64,000 nt of DNA from an uncultured Flavobacteriaceae bacterium (GTDB lineage Bacteria; Bacteroidota; Bacteroidia; Flavobacteriales; Flavobacteriaceae). The position numbers and the translations under genes were made by a program. Location of the stretch: NCBI GenBank assembly GCA_947497245.1, contig CANMFO010000001.1, forward strand, positions 62,001 through 126,000, given 5' to 3'. The notes under the pieces are model-generated. The model did not search any database. It was not told the DNA's origin and saw nothing but the letters and a program-made list of their open reading frames with translations. This document shows positions 26,462 to 35,885 of the stretch, in pieces (position 1 is the first letter of the stretch; the number at the start of each line of letters is the position of its first letter).

Positions 26462-27571
26462 CTATTCCAGATCGGTGATCCTAAGTTGCTTGTCCGCCCA
26501 ATATTCATCGGTCTGGAACCCGTAGGCAGAGGGTCGATAATCGCCCACCAAGCCTACATCGGCCTTCTCGGGAACGTCGAGCCCCATGGCCCAAAAGGTG
26601 CCGTTGATCAACAACCTACGGACCCCTTCGTTGACCAGGTCGCTCGCCGACCCTATGGTCGAGGCAAAGGCCTTTCCCTGGGTACCGCCGGGCAGTTGGT
26701 AACTTTTGGCCCAGGCGATGGGCATCAGCGTGTCGTTCACCCGGAGACCGTTGTTGTTCACTTCGGCCACTAGATCGTCCGAAGGTTTCATTCCATAGAA
26801 CAGATCGTTCTCGTCATATTCCCCTTTCCGGTCCATTACCTGCCCCAGAACAATGGGCTGGCTATCCCCTGGAAGCGGTAAGCGCACGCCGTAGACATCG
26901 GTAGATCCCCAGATATCGCCAGGAGCGATGCCATTGGCGATGGGGTGCGTTTCCGAACCCTTTGCCACGATGCCCCTTGTGCTCTGGTGTTTGTGGTGCC
27001 CGTGGTGCGATATCCATTTTTCTCCCAGGACCAAACGGCCAAAACCATCGGTCCACTCCGTCTTGTCTCCGGCATAGTAATTGCCGTAATGTGTAAAATT
27101 GGATACAGAACCTTCCTCAAAATTAAAGGCATGGGTGGCGGTACGAATTCCCAAGACCGGTTTCCCAGCGCTCAGATAGTCATCGATGAACTGCATTTGC
27201 CCATCGGGAAGTGCCCGGAAGCGGGTAAAAATGACCATCATATCAGCGGTGGCCAAAGCTTCCAGTCCCGGAATGTTCCCTACGTGGTTGGCATTGACGA
27301 TCCCAGGTTTTTCGGGCTGCTGGGCGAACAGTACGGTACATTTAAAACCATGGTGCCCGGACAAGATCTTGGCCAATTGTGGCAGGGCCTCCTCGGATCG
27401 GTATTCCTCGTCCCCGGAAACAAGAACGATGTGCTTTGCCGCTTCGTCCTTTCCATCGAAGACCAGCCATTGTTTTGGACCCTCTGCCACTTCTTCGGAA
27501 ACGGTCTTTTCCTTTTTTTGGCCACAGGCCATCAACAAACCACAGATCAATAGACAATAAATTCTTTTCAT
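26462..27571 (-). CDS. ThuA-like lipoprotein (class I glutamine amidotransferase fold)
   Basis: 369 residues from the ATG at 27571; a TTG two codons earlier is rejected. Lipobox LMAC (Cys16). A ThuA domain fills about 45-260: HIVLVSGDEEYRSEEALP at the start and DMMVIFTRFRALPDGQMQFIDDYLSAGKPVLGIRTATHAF in the middle, the usual pattern for this family. ThuA is linked to trehalose and disaccharide 3-keto metabolism in rhizobia; the Bacteroidetes versions are periplasmic and without known reaction. It is the last of a leftward set with the isomerase and MFS genes. Confidence 0.88.
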   Translation of the reverse strand: MKRIYCLLICGLLMACGQKKEKTVSEEVAEGPKQWLVFDGKDEAAKHIVLVSGDEEYRSEEALPQLAKILSGHHGFKCTVLFAQQPEKPGIVNANHVGNIPGLEALATADMMVIFTRFRALPDGQMQFIDDYLSAGKPVLGIRTATHAFNFEEGSVSNFTHYGNYYAGDKTEWTDGFGRLVLGEKWISHHGHHKHQSTRGIVAKGSETHPIANGIAPGDIWGSTDVYGVRLPLPGDSQPIVLGQVMDRKGEYDENDLFYGMKPSDDLVAEVNNNGLRVNDTLMPIAWAKSYQLPGGTQGKAFASTIGSASDLVNEGVRRLLINGTFWAMGLDVPEKADVGLVGDYRPSAYGFQTDEYWADKQLRITDLE

Positions 27572-27784
27572 GTTCAACGTTTAATATAGATTTATTCTTC
27601 GCTCTTTTAAGGATTTGGGTCCGTATTTGGCCCTTCTTACTTTAACTATCGTACTCCCCACTTCCAAATAATACGCGACGCACTGAGCGCTCTGCACAAC
27701 GCGCAATATAGTTCATTGCGAACGGAGCACGGTTTACTGTCAATTTTTCATTGCCAATTGTTTATTGTCCACGTCCCAGCATGT

Positions 27785-28624
27785 TCAAAGGGCCATTCCA
27801 TCCTTGATGAACTGGAGGCCCTTGGTGTAGACTTCCTCCGAGGGAGAATAGTCGCGCCATACATTGATGGCATTGGCAAATTCGGGGATGATGGTACTGA
27901 ACGCCTCAATGGTCAGCCAACCATCGTAATCGATCTCCTTTAGGGTGCGGAACACCTCGTCCCAATTCACCTGGCCGCTTCCCGGGGTGCCCCGGTCGTT
28001 CTCACTGATGTGCACATGCCTCAGATAAGGGGCAATGGTCTTGATGGCCCCGGCCTGGCTCTTTTCCTCGATATTGCTGTGGTGGGTATCGTACATGGCG
28101 CCCAGACTGGGATGGTCTACTAGCTCGGCCATTGTCCGCAGGTCCGCCATGGTATTGTAGAGGTAGCATTCAAACCGGTTGAGGGCTTCCGGCGCCAGAA
28201 CGATATTTGCCTGGGCGGCCCATTCGGCCGCTTTCCGCAACATCTCAACGCTCCATTGCCGTTCCTCCTGGGTGGGGGGTTGGCGCGTGAAATAGGCAAA
28301 ACTAGAGTGGAAGGGTCCGCAAATGACCTCAGCATTGACCGCGGCCCCCACATCTATGGCCCATTTCAACCTTTCGAGTCCGGCTTCCCTTGTTTTTAGG
28401 TCCGGACTGGCTATGTTCTCTTCCGGTGCAAGGGAGGCCACGCAGGTCACACCCATATCGATATCCGAGAAATGCCGGCCCAACTTCGAGTAGTGCGGTA
28501 CATCGCCCTCCCCCAGAAACAGTTCAATTCCGTCGTATCCGGTCTGTTTCAGTTTATCAACGATACCGTAGTGTTCCTCCGTGACATGGTTTGTCCAGAG
28601 CAAGAGGTTCATTCCAATCTTCAT
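27785..28624 (-). CDS. Sugar phosphate isomerase/epimerase-like TIM barrel
   Basis: 279 residues, AP endonuclease 2 / xylose-isomerase-like fold. Metal ligands of the family are visible: LAPEALNRFE (Glu, about residue 144), MYDTHHSNIEE (Asp-His), VHISENDRGTPGSGQVNWDEV and a final LTIEAF (Glu). There is no signal, so it is cytoplasmic. It resembles tagatose 3-epimerase/IolE relatives and may interconvert or dehydrate a keto-sugar. The MFS gene lies upstream on the same strand, with a hairpin terminator in between. Confidence 0.88.
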   Translation of the reverse strand: MKIGMNLLLWTNHVTEEHYGIVDKLKQTGYDGIELFLGEGDVPHYSKLGRHFSDIDMGVTCVASLAPEENIASPDLKTREAGLERLKWAIDVGAAVNAEVICGPFHSSFAYFTRQPPTQEERQWSVEMLRKAAEWAAQANIVLAPEALNRFECYLYNTMADLRTMAELVDHPSLGAMYDTHHSNIEEKSQAGAIKTIAPYLRHVHISENDRGTPGSGQVNWDEVFRTLKEIDYDGWLTIEAFSTIIPEFANAINVWRDYSPSEEVYTKGLQFIKDGMAL

Positions 28625-28657
28625 ATTCTTTTTATCGGTTGTACTTTATTTTCAAAA

Positions 28658-28693
28658 ACAACACCCCCGCCCGAAACAGGTAGGGGGTGTTGT
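28658..28693 (-). terminator. Rho-independent terminator after the MFS gene
   Basis: An 11-bp perfect stem, ACAACACCCCC (28658-28668) with GGGGGTGTTGT (28683-28693), and a 14-nt loop. Reading leftward it is followed by TTTTTG, giving a U-tract only in the leftward direction. It sits between the MFS stop (28753) and the isomerase start (28624), so it should reduce read-through from the MFS gene. Confidence 0.75.
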
Positions 28694-28752
28694 AAAATTA
28701 TGTTTTCTGGCACATACTGAATTCCAAATGGCCGAAAAATCGAATGTTCCCA

Positions 28753-29994
28753 TCATGCCGCAACCGCAGGATCGGCCTTCCTGTTCTTCACCCAAAAATA
28801 GAGTATGGTGAACAGCACGATCAGTATGCCCGGGAACAGCACCATGGTCCCCAAGGTGGCCTGACCGGCAACCAGTTCCAATTCGTCGCCCGTAAGTCCC
28901 TGCGCTGCCGCCTCTGCCTTGTCGGAATCGATCCATCCACCGATGATCGGCTGGAATATGGAGGAGGAAAACATCCCCACCGCACCCAGGATCGACATGC
29001 CCAGGGCCCCGCTCTTTGGAATCTTATCGGCAATGAAGCCGATCATGTTCGGCCAGAAATAAGCAATACCCAATGCAAAGAAGATCGCGGCCACATAAGC
29101 CATGGTTCCGGTCTGCGTGCTAAAGAGATATACTCCTATCGTGGCCAGCACCGCTGAACCGAGGAGCACGCCCGTTTGATCGAACTTGTGTACCATTTCC
29201 CCTCCAAAATAGCGCGCAACGGCCATAAGACCCGTTACCAGGGCCAGGATCACCATCGGATTGGCACCACTTTTGGACAAGATCAGACTGACCCATTGTT
29301 GCGGACCGAATTCCGAAATTGCGGTCAGGGCCATGCAGGCCACCATAAAGAGGAACAAGGGCGAGATCATCGCTTTTAGGTTTCCGCCCAGTGTAGCGGC
29401 CTCTTGTACTTTTGCCTTGGGCCAGGGTTGTGCAAAAAAGAGATAGGCATATATTAAGGTAGGGACCATGATCACCCAGATCTGGCTTTCCCAGCTCATT
29501 CCCGCTTTGGTCATGAAGTTGGAGACCAGGCTTCCTATGACAATGCCCCCGGGGAACCACATATGAAATCGGTTCATCATCTTGCTCATACGCGAGCCTT
29601 CGTACGCATCCGCGATCATGGGGTTACAGGCGGCCTCGGTACATCCGTTACCGATCCCTATAAGGAGGGTGGAAATGAGCAGCCCTACATAACTTCCCGA
29701 ATAGATGGTCATGATGATGCCAACGGCATGGGCGAAAAAGGCAAACTGCATGATTATTTTTCCTCCTACTTTGTGATAGATCAGCCCCCCGATCACCATG
29801 GATATGGGAAAACCCAAAAACCACATCGAATTGATATAGCCCAATTGTTCCGCTGTTAGGCTGAGCTCTTCGCCCAATTCGGGCAGGATTCCGGCGCGGA
29901 TACTAAAAGATAATGCGGTAGTGATCAGCGCAAAGCAACTACCGTAAAAGAGTCTGTTGGCATTCACGGCCGAAACAGGTGCAGAGTTTTCCAT
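28753..29994 (-). CDS. MFS transporter, FucP-like sugar porter
   Basis: 413 residues with about 12 membrane segments in two halves. GIGNGCTEAACNPMIADAYEG and FHMWFPGGIVIGSL in the first half resemble the fucose/glucose-galactose porter group of MFS, which takes up sugars with protons. No signal beyond the first segment. It is divergent from the 30298 isomerase gene across 303 nt and probably brings in the substrate used by these isomerases and oxidoreductases. Confidence 0.87.
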   Translation of the reverse strand: MENSAPVSAVNANRLFYGSCFALITTALSFSIRAGILPELGEELSLTAEQLGYINSMWFLGFPISMVIGGLIYHKVGGKIIMQFAFFAHAVGIIMTIYSGSYVGLLISTLLIGIGNGCTEAACNPMIADAYEGSRMSKMMNRFHMWFPGGIVIGSLVSNFMTKAGMSWESQIWVIMVPTLIYAYLFFAQPWPKAKVQEAATLGGNLKAMISPLFLFMVACMALTAISEFGPQQWVSLILSKSGANPMVILALVTGLMAVARYFGGEMVHKFDQTGVLLGSAVLATIGVYLFSTQTGTMAYVAAIFFALGIAYFWPNMIGFIADKIPKSGALGMSILGAVGMFSSSIFQPIIGGWIDSDKAEAAAQGLTGDELELVAGQATLGTMVLFPGILIVLFTILYFWVKNRKADPAVAA

Positions 29995-30297
29995 AAGTTA
30001 AATCGTTTTGAAAATTGTTAGGTTGATTTATTACAGTGTAAAATTATTATTAGCGAATTAATTTAATCCCTTTTTGCGTAATATCATAATAATTTTGCAG
30101 CTATGCGATATAATTATCAAAAAAAAACTTATTTGTAATAGCATCCCTAAATTTTTTGCGGAATTGTTTTTTTGGCTAATTTAGGAGGTTCAAGAACGTG
30201 GCCCGGAATACCATTTCCAAAATGGAAACAGCACGTGGGCCCGATTTTGTTTCAGTCCTGTACATATTAATATAGCTTCAACAATAAAACCGATAGT
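29995..30297. promoter_or_regulatory. AT-rich divergent promoter region
   Basis: 303 bp between the leftward MFS gene and the rightward isomerase gene. TAATTTTG at 30090-30097 matches the -7 element on the + strand, with a TTG at 30074-30076 that is closer than usual. An inverted repeat TTTCCA-AAA-TGGAAA lies near 30210-30226. No gene is apparent. Confidence 0.4.
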
Positions 30298-31347
30298 ATG
30301 CAGCAAAACAATTACCCAAAACTGCACAATGCCTCATGGCCCGGTGTGGTTGGTAAGGGACCGGATTCCGAACCGCCCATAGCCATCGATACGATGATCG
30401 AGCTTACCGCCAATGCCGAAGTGGACGGAGTGAAGTTCGATGGATTCGATCTCTTTCTCTTCGACCCCCATATGGACATTGATGCCTCGGACGACGGTAT
30501 CAAAAGAATGGCCGACAAGGCCACGGCCAAAAACCTTGAGATCGGAAGCCTTGTGGCCCCGGTGTGGACCCCGACGGGAGGTGGATCTGCCATGGGTACG
30601 GCCGAAGAGCGCAAGCAGTTCGTGACCCAGGTGCGCAAATCCTGTATCATAGGACAAAAGCTTCGTGATCTCGGGGTACGCCCCCATGGGGTCATCCGCA
30701 TCGATTCCTCGGTAGATCCCGAAAGTTGGGCCGCCGACCCGGTAGGCAATACCAAACTGATCGCGCAGACCTTTCGGGAGGCCTGTGATATTGCCGCAGA
30801 TTATGGAGAGTCGCTGGCCGCCGAAGGCGAAATCTGTTGGGGGGGCATGCACGGATGGAAGTCCATGGTAAATACCCTGGAGGCGGTGGACCGCCCCAAT
30901 ATTGGCTTTCAGGCCGATATGGCGCATACCCTCCTGTACCTCTTGGGATACAACAAGCCCGACGAACGGATCTTGCCCGAAGATTTTCAGTGGGAAGATC
31001 GGGCCACCCTAACGGAAGGCCTGAAAACCTTGACCGCCGCACTGCGACCATGGACCATTGATTTCCACGTGGCCCAAAATGATGGGACCGTCTTTGGGGC
31101 GGGTTCCCACGATAAAACGGGTAGGCACTGCCAGGCCGCCGACCCTAACGGAAAGCTTGACATTCCGGTAGATGCGGGGCATTGGCTGCGCAACGAGGAC
31201 GGCAGCCTTACCAAAAGATTCAAGCACATTTGCTGGGACGGATGTATGTTCCCCAACGAGGTGATGATGCAGCCCAAGACCTGGAACGATATTCTCGGTG
31301 CGATGATCAAGGTCCGTGAGCAGCATGGATGGTACGAGGCCGGGTAG
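30298..31347 (+). CDS. TIM-barrel sugar isomerase/epimerase-like protein
   Basis: 349 residues of the xylose-isomerase-like superfamily, cytoplasmic. Likely metal-site segments are [11 protein letters not shown] (Glu), [16 protein letters not shown] (Asp, His), [15 protein letters not shown] and [19 protein letters not shown]. It differs from the 27785 paralogue in length and sequence, so both probably act on different intermediates. It is followed after 115 nt by a Gfo/Idh/MocA gene, a pairing seen often in keto-sugar pathways. Confidence 0.83.
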   Translation: MQQNNYPKLHNASWPGVVGKGPDSEPPIAIDTMIELTANAEVDGVKFDGFDLFLFDPHMDIDASDDGIKRMADKATAKNLEIGSLVAPVWTPTGGGSAMGTAEERKQFVTQVRKSCIIGQKLRDLGVRPHGVIRIDSSVDPESWAADPVGNTKLIAQTFREACDIAADYGESLAAEGEICWGGMHGWKSMVNTLEAVDRPNIGFQADMAHTLLYLLGYNKPDERILPEDFQWEDRATLTEGLKTLTAALRPWTIDFHVAQNDGTVFGAGSHDKTGRHCQAADPNGKLDIPVDAGHWLRNEDGSLTKRFKHICWDGCMFPNEVMMQPKTWNDILGAMIKVREQHGWYEAG

Positions 31348-31462
31348 TAAGGCCCATATGGTGTTTTACGGACCGGTTGGCGACCAGTGTTCGATAAGCC
31401 ATAGGCCATATGCAGGGACCGATAACCAATAAAAAATAGTAATCAATAACCTTTAGACATCA

Positions 31463-32617
31463 ATGTCAAATAAAAAAGAACTGAGAATAGGATTAATAGG
31501 CTATGGATTTATGGGAAGGACCCATTCCAACGCCTACAAGCGCTTGGGAGATTTTTTCCCGGAATTGCAATACCGGCCTGTACTGAAAGTGGTGTGTGCC
31601 CGTAACAAGGAAAGGGTCCAGGCCTTTGCCGACCAATGGGGCTATGAATCCGTGGAAACAGACTGGAAGGCGGTCATCGCCCGCGACGATGTCGATGCCA
31701 TCGATATTTGCACCCCGAACAATATGCACGCCGAAATTGCCATAGCCGCGGCCGAGGCGGGAAAAATGGTGCTCTGCGAAAAGCCCTTGGCGAGAACGGT
31801 CGCCGAGGCCCAGCCCATGGTCGATGCCATAGAAAAGGCCGGCGTGCCCAATACCGTATACTACAACTATAGAAGAATTCCCGCTGTTACCTTGGCAAAA
31901 CAATTGATCGATGCCGGAAAATTGGGCAAGGTGTTCCATTATCGCGCCAACTTTTTGCAGGATTGGACCATCAGTCCGGAGCTTCCGCAGGGAGGGGAAG
32001 GACTATGGCGATTGGACAATGCGGCCGCCGGATCCGGAGTGACCGGAGATCTCTTGGCGCACTGTATCGATACGGCCATGTGGTTGAACGGCGGAATCAA
32101 GGATGTCTCGGCCGTTACCGAAACCTTCATCAAGGAAAGGGTACATACGGGAACGGGTGAAGTCCAGAAGGTCGACATCGATGACGCCTGTATCTTTCAT
32201 TGCCATTTTGACAACGGTTCGCTGGGGCTTTTTGAATCCACGCGTTATGCCAGGGGCCATAAGGCATTGTATACCTTTGAGATCAATGGGGAGCATGCCT
32301 CCATTAAATGGGACCTGCACGACCTGAGCCGACTGGAATATTTCGACCATCGGGACGAATCCATAGAACGGGGTTGGCGCTCCATTCACGTTACTGATGG
32401 CGATCAGCCTTACATGGATAAGTGGTGGGTTCCCGGTCTATCGATCGGCTATGAGCACAGTTTTGTGCACCAGGTGGCCGATTTCTTTAAAAGTGTGGAG
32501 GAGGGAACACCTTGTTCCCCTACCTTTAGGGAGGCCCAGGAAACCCAGAAGGTTTGCGAGGCGGTCCTGAACTCCGCAAAATCGAAAAGCTGGCAAGATA
32601 CCGGGGTCGACTGGTAG
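31463..32617 (+). CDS. Gfo/Idh/MocA family NAD(P)-dependent oxidoreductase
   Basis: 384 residues. The Rossmann start is [16 protein letters not shown] (10-25), and E106-K107-P108 in CEKPLART is the signature EKP motif with the catalytic Lys. The C-terminal beta-sheet domain contains [19 protein letters not shown] with the expected Asp/His. Members oxidise a ring carbon of a sugar or inositol or the reverse. No export signal. It is the second gene of the rightward set. Confidence 0.92.
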   Translation: MSNKKELRIGLIGYGFMGRTHSNAYKRLGDFFPELQYRPVLKVVCARNKERVQAFADQWGYESVETDWKAVIARDDVDAIDICTPNNMHAEIAIAAAEAGKMVLCEKPLARTVAEAQPMVDAIEKAGVPNTVYYNYRRIPAVTLAKQLIDAGKLGKVFHYRANFLQDWTISPELPQGGEGLWRLDNAAAGSGVTGDLLAHCIDTAMWLNGGIKDVSAVTETFIKERVHTGTGEVQKVDIDDACIFHCHFDNGSLGLFESTRYARGHKALYTFEINGEHASIKWDLHDLSRLEYFDHRDESIERGWRSIHVTDGDQPYMDKWWVPGLSIGYEHSFVHQVADFFKSVEEGTPCSPTFREAQETQKVCEAVLNSAKSKSWQDTGVDW

Positions 32618-32725
32618 TTTTTGCGAGGTCGTTCACAAAATGGGCCGTGGACCGAAGGTTTGTTCCATAAACAAAAATTCGAGCGATCCTAATAATCTAA
32701 CTATCTAAAGAAGAATTACGTTACA

Positions 32726-33838
32726 ATGACCAATTCAATAAAAGGTTTTTGCCTGCATGGAAAGGAGCGGATATATCCCGGCTCGGGAGTTTCGGTAACC
32801 GGCAATACGTCGGTGGTGGATATGGAAATCCCCAAATTAAGGGAAGGGGAGATTTTGGCAAGGACACTATATACCGGTATCTGCGGATCCGATAATAGCG
32901 CCAGTTTGGGCAAACCCAATTTTGATTGGGTGGAACGCCCCAGGGTTATCGGCCATGAGTTCAGTGCCGAGGTACTGGAGTTGGGACCCGGCGACCACGG
33001 CGACGTCCGTGTCGGGGACGTATTCACCCCCTTGGCGATGCTGGGCTGCCAAGACGAGGACTGTCCCGCCTGCAGTATTGCCAAATGGAACCTGTGCCCT
33101 ACCAAACAGATTATCGGTTTCCACAGAAATGGGGGTTTTGGGCAGCAGGTCGTTCTGGAATCGGATCGGGTGGTCCATTTGATCGATGGATTGACCCCTG
33201 AACAGGGTGCCCTGGTAGAACCTTTGTCCATCATTGTAAACGCATTGCACAACAAATGCCACATCAAGCCGGGGCAGGATGTCGTCGTCACGGGATGCGG
33301 CATCATAGGCTTGATGTCAGCAGAGATTGCTAGGGCGGCAGGAGCAAGGGTGGCCATTACCGGCATTGCCCATGACCGGGAGATCCGATTGAAAAAAGCC
33401 ATGGAAAGGGGTTTCATCACCCTAGAGGTTTCCCCGGATAATACCCTTGCTACTCAATTGGCCCATGGCGTAGTGGATGGAAACGGCGTTCCCTTCGGGA
33501 CCCAAGGGAAGGTGGATCTGCTCATCGAGTGTTCCGGGGTTCCCCAGGTGCTCACCGAGGCCATATCGGTGGTGCGGCCGGAAGGGGATATCTGTGTCAT
33601 CGCGACCTATCCTTCAGAAGTGGCGATCAATGCCACGCACCTTACCCGGACTTCCCTGAACATGAGAGGGTCTATGGGGTCTTGTCGAGACGATTATATG
33701 GTCGCGCAAAAATTAATGGTCACCGGGGTATTTCCATCGGAACATTATACCAATATTTACGGATTCGACGATATCACCCAAGCCTTCGAGGATTCGATCA
33801 AGGCGAACAATGTAAAGGCAGTCATTAGAATGAATTGA
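32726..33838 (+). CDS. Zinc-dependent medium-chain alcohol/sugar dehydrogenase
   Basis: 370 residues. Catalytic zinc residues C53 (GICGSD) and H77-E78 (GHEF) are present, as are the structural zinc cysteines C108, C113, C116 and C124. The nucleotide-binding loop is VVVTGCGIIGLMSAEIARAAGA, with Gly-x-Gly replaced by GCGIIG. It resembles threonine/sorbitol/polyol dehydrogenases. With the flanking oxidoreductases it likely interconverts a polyol or sugar and its keto form. Confidence 0.91.
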   Translation: MTNSIKGFCLHGKERIYPGSGVSVTGNTSVVDMEIPKLREGEILARTLYTGICGSDNSASLGKPNFDWVERPRVIGHEFSAEVLELGPGDHGDVRVGDVFTPLAMLGCQDEDCPACSIAKWNLCPTKQIIGFHRNGGFGQQVVLESDRVVHLIDGLTPEQGALVEPLSIIVNALHNKCHIKPGQDVVVTGCGIIGLMSAEIARAAGARVAITGIAHDREIRLKKAMERGFITLEVSPDNTLATQLAHGVVDGNGVPFGTQGKVDLLIECSGVPQVLTEAISVVRPEGDICVIATYPSEVAINATHLTRTSLNMRGSMGSCRDDYMVAQKLMVTGVFPSEHYTNIYGFDDITQAFEDSIKANNVKAVIRMN

Positions 33839-33883
33839 AAAGGATCATATATCCAAAAATCCAACACCTAGTATCCATAGAAT

Positions 33884-34900
33884 ATGCACAGAATATTGAT
33901 TACGGGAGGAACCGGCTGTATTGGTTCGGTAACCATTTATAAGTTATTGCAGTCCACTGAAATTGAGAAAATTGTGGTGGCCACCCGGTCGAACAATACC
34001 GATCCCCTTAAACTGTGGTTGGGGGAGGCCATGGATCCCAGGTTGGAATTCGTTGCCCTCGACGTTTCCGACTACCAGGCCATCGAAGAAGTGGTTGCCA
34101 AGGTAAACCCTACCCATATCATTCATTTGGGGGCTTATCAAAGCCCGGATTGTTCAAAATACCACATTCGTGGAATGGAGATAAATACGGGAGGTACAAT
34201 GGCCCTTTTCGATGCCGCGGAGAAGCTTCCGAACCTGGAGCGGTTCGTGTTTGCAAGTTCTGCGGCGGTATACGGCATGCGGTCCATGTATGCCCAGGCC
34301 ACAATAGGTGAGGAAGTGCCCTTGGCCCCGCCCAATCATTATGGAATCTGGAAACTGGCCGGGGAGCATTTGGCCCGTCTTTTCCATGATAATACCAAAG
34401 TGCCCACGGTTTGTCTACGGATCAATACCACCTATGGAAAGGGAAGGGACAAGGGAAAAACATCGGCGCCGACCAATGCCATGAAAGCTGTGGCAATGGG
34501 GGCTGTTTCAGGGAAATTATTGCCTTTTGAAATGCCCTATCAAGGGCGCGAGAACTATCATTTTGTAGAAGATGTAGGTGCCCATTTTGCTGCCTGCACC
34601 CTGCAACCATTTACCGGTTTTGGGGCTTTCAATATCAAGGGGGAAACCATCCCCATTAAAGACTTTTTGCAAATTGTGGATGAGCAGGCAAACCAGTTGG
34701 GCATGGGCGCCCATTCAAGCTCTTCCATAATCGCGGATGCCCCGCCGAATCTTTTTATCTGCGATCTTGACCATGAAAAAATAGATAGCACCTTTACCGA
34801 CCTGCCCTTGACACCTATTGCCTGGGGCGTTCGGTCTTCCCTGGAGGAATTCAAGGTGATGGCGGAAAAGGGTATTTTGGAATATTCGATAAACACATGA
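33884..34900 (+). CDS. NAD-dependent epimerase/dehydratase (extended SDR)
   Basis: 338 residues. The nucleotide motif is G8-x-x-G11-x-x-G14 and the catalytic pair Y153-x-x-x-K157 (YGIWK), with Ser/Thr in FASSAAVYG. UDP-sugar epimerases and related sugar dehydratases share this pattern; the substrate cannot be settled. The last four bases (ATGA) overlap the start of the next Gfo/Idh/MocA gene, showing tight coupling. Confidence 0.91.
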   Translation: MHRILITGGTGCIGSVTIYKLLQSTEIEKIVVATRSNNTDPLKLWLGEAMDPRLEFVALDVSDYQAIEEVVAKVNPTHIIHLGAYQSPDCSKYHIRGMEINTGGTMALFDAAEKLPNLERFVFASSAAVYGMRSMYAQATIGEEVPLAPPNHYGIWKLAGEHLARLFHDNTKVPTVCLRINTTYGKGRDKGKTSAPTNAMKAVAMGAVSGKLLPFEMPYQGRENYHFVEDVGAHFAACTLQPFTGFGAFNIKGETIPIKDFLQIVDEQANQLGMGAHSSSSIIADAPPNLFICDLDHEKIDSTFTDLPLTPIAWGVRSSLEEFKVMAEKGILEYSINT

Positions 34901-35880
34901 ACACGATACGAATAGGATTATTGGGGGCCGGTGATGTGGCCGACCTGCATGCCGAGGCCATCAATGGCCTACCGGGTGCCAAGTTGGTGGGGCTTTGGAA
35001 CCGAACGGTCGAAAAAGGGGTGGCCAAAGCTGCAAAATACGGATGTAGGACCTATGCTTCCGAAGAGGAGTTGTTCAATGACCCGGACATTGATGCGGTG
35101 TTCATTCTGACCAATATGGAAACCCATTGTGAATATACCATTAGGGCCGCAAAAGCGGGCAAGCACATTTTGGTTGAAAAACCGGCGGCTTCCAATATCG
35201 CTGAATTGGAGAAGATGCAAGAGGCCATAGCCGAAGCGGGGGTACGATGTATGCCGGTGCACAATTATATTTATGAAACGGGTATCCAGCGTGCCAAAGA
35301 GATGATCGAAAGTGGGAAATTGGGCGACATCACCCAATTTTATATGCTGTACAATATCCATCATGACGATGAGATCCGGGCCCGATACCCCGGGGTGATC
35401 CGTCAGATATTGACCCACCATAGCTATACGATGCTCTATCTTGCCGGTAGACCGAAGACCATATCTTGCCTAAAACATACCGTGGACGATACATTGGCAC
35501 CACAGGAGAACGTGGCCATGGCGAATATTAAAATGCAGAACGGGACCCTTAGCCATCTCTGTGCCAGTTTTGCCAATGACGACCATGCCGGTGACCCGTG
35601 GACGTGCATCATCAAGGTTATAGGCACTAAGGGCAGCACCCGTTACAGCTATCGCGATTGGGTGATCAATGCCCGAAACGGCGCCCATTCGCAGACCTAC
35701 CAGTGCTATCCCGAATCCATTAAGAATACGACTACACATTTTATCGACAAGGTTTTGCGAGAAGGGGCCGAGCCCCTGTCCAGTTTGGAAGATGCCATTA
35801 CCTGTCAACGAATAATAGAAGCGTGCGAACGATCCGTAAGGGATGGTATCCATGTGGATTTTAAACAAAATAATCAGTAA
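34897..35880 (+). CDS. Gfo/Idh/MocA family oxidoreductase
   Basis: 327 residues. GLLGAGDVADLHAEAI is the cofactor loop and E94-K95-P96 the EKP motif. The C-terminal half is shorter than in the 31463 paralogue and contains YPGVIRQILTHHSYTMLYLAG. It starts inside the epimerase stop codon (ATGA) and ends 5 nt before the large cytochrome lipoprotein gene, so these three are one operon. Confidence 0.92.
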   Translation: MNTIRIGLLGAGDVADLHAEAINGLPGAKLVGLWNRTVEKGVAKAAKYGCRTYASEEELFNDPDIDAVFILTNMETHCEYTIRAAKAGKHILVEKPAASNIAELEKMQEAIAEAGVRCMPVHNYIYETGIQRAKEMIESGKLGDITQFYMLYNIHHDDEIRARYPGVIRQILTHHSYTMLYLAGRPKTISCLKHTVDDTLAPQENVAMANIKMQNGTLSHLCASFANDDHAGDPWTCIIKVIGTKGSTRYSYRDWVINARNGAHSQTYQCYPESIKNTTTHFIDKVLREGAEPLSSLEDAITCQRIIEACERSVRDGIHVDFKQNNQ

Positions 35881-35885
35881 AACGT

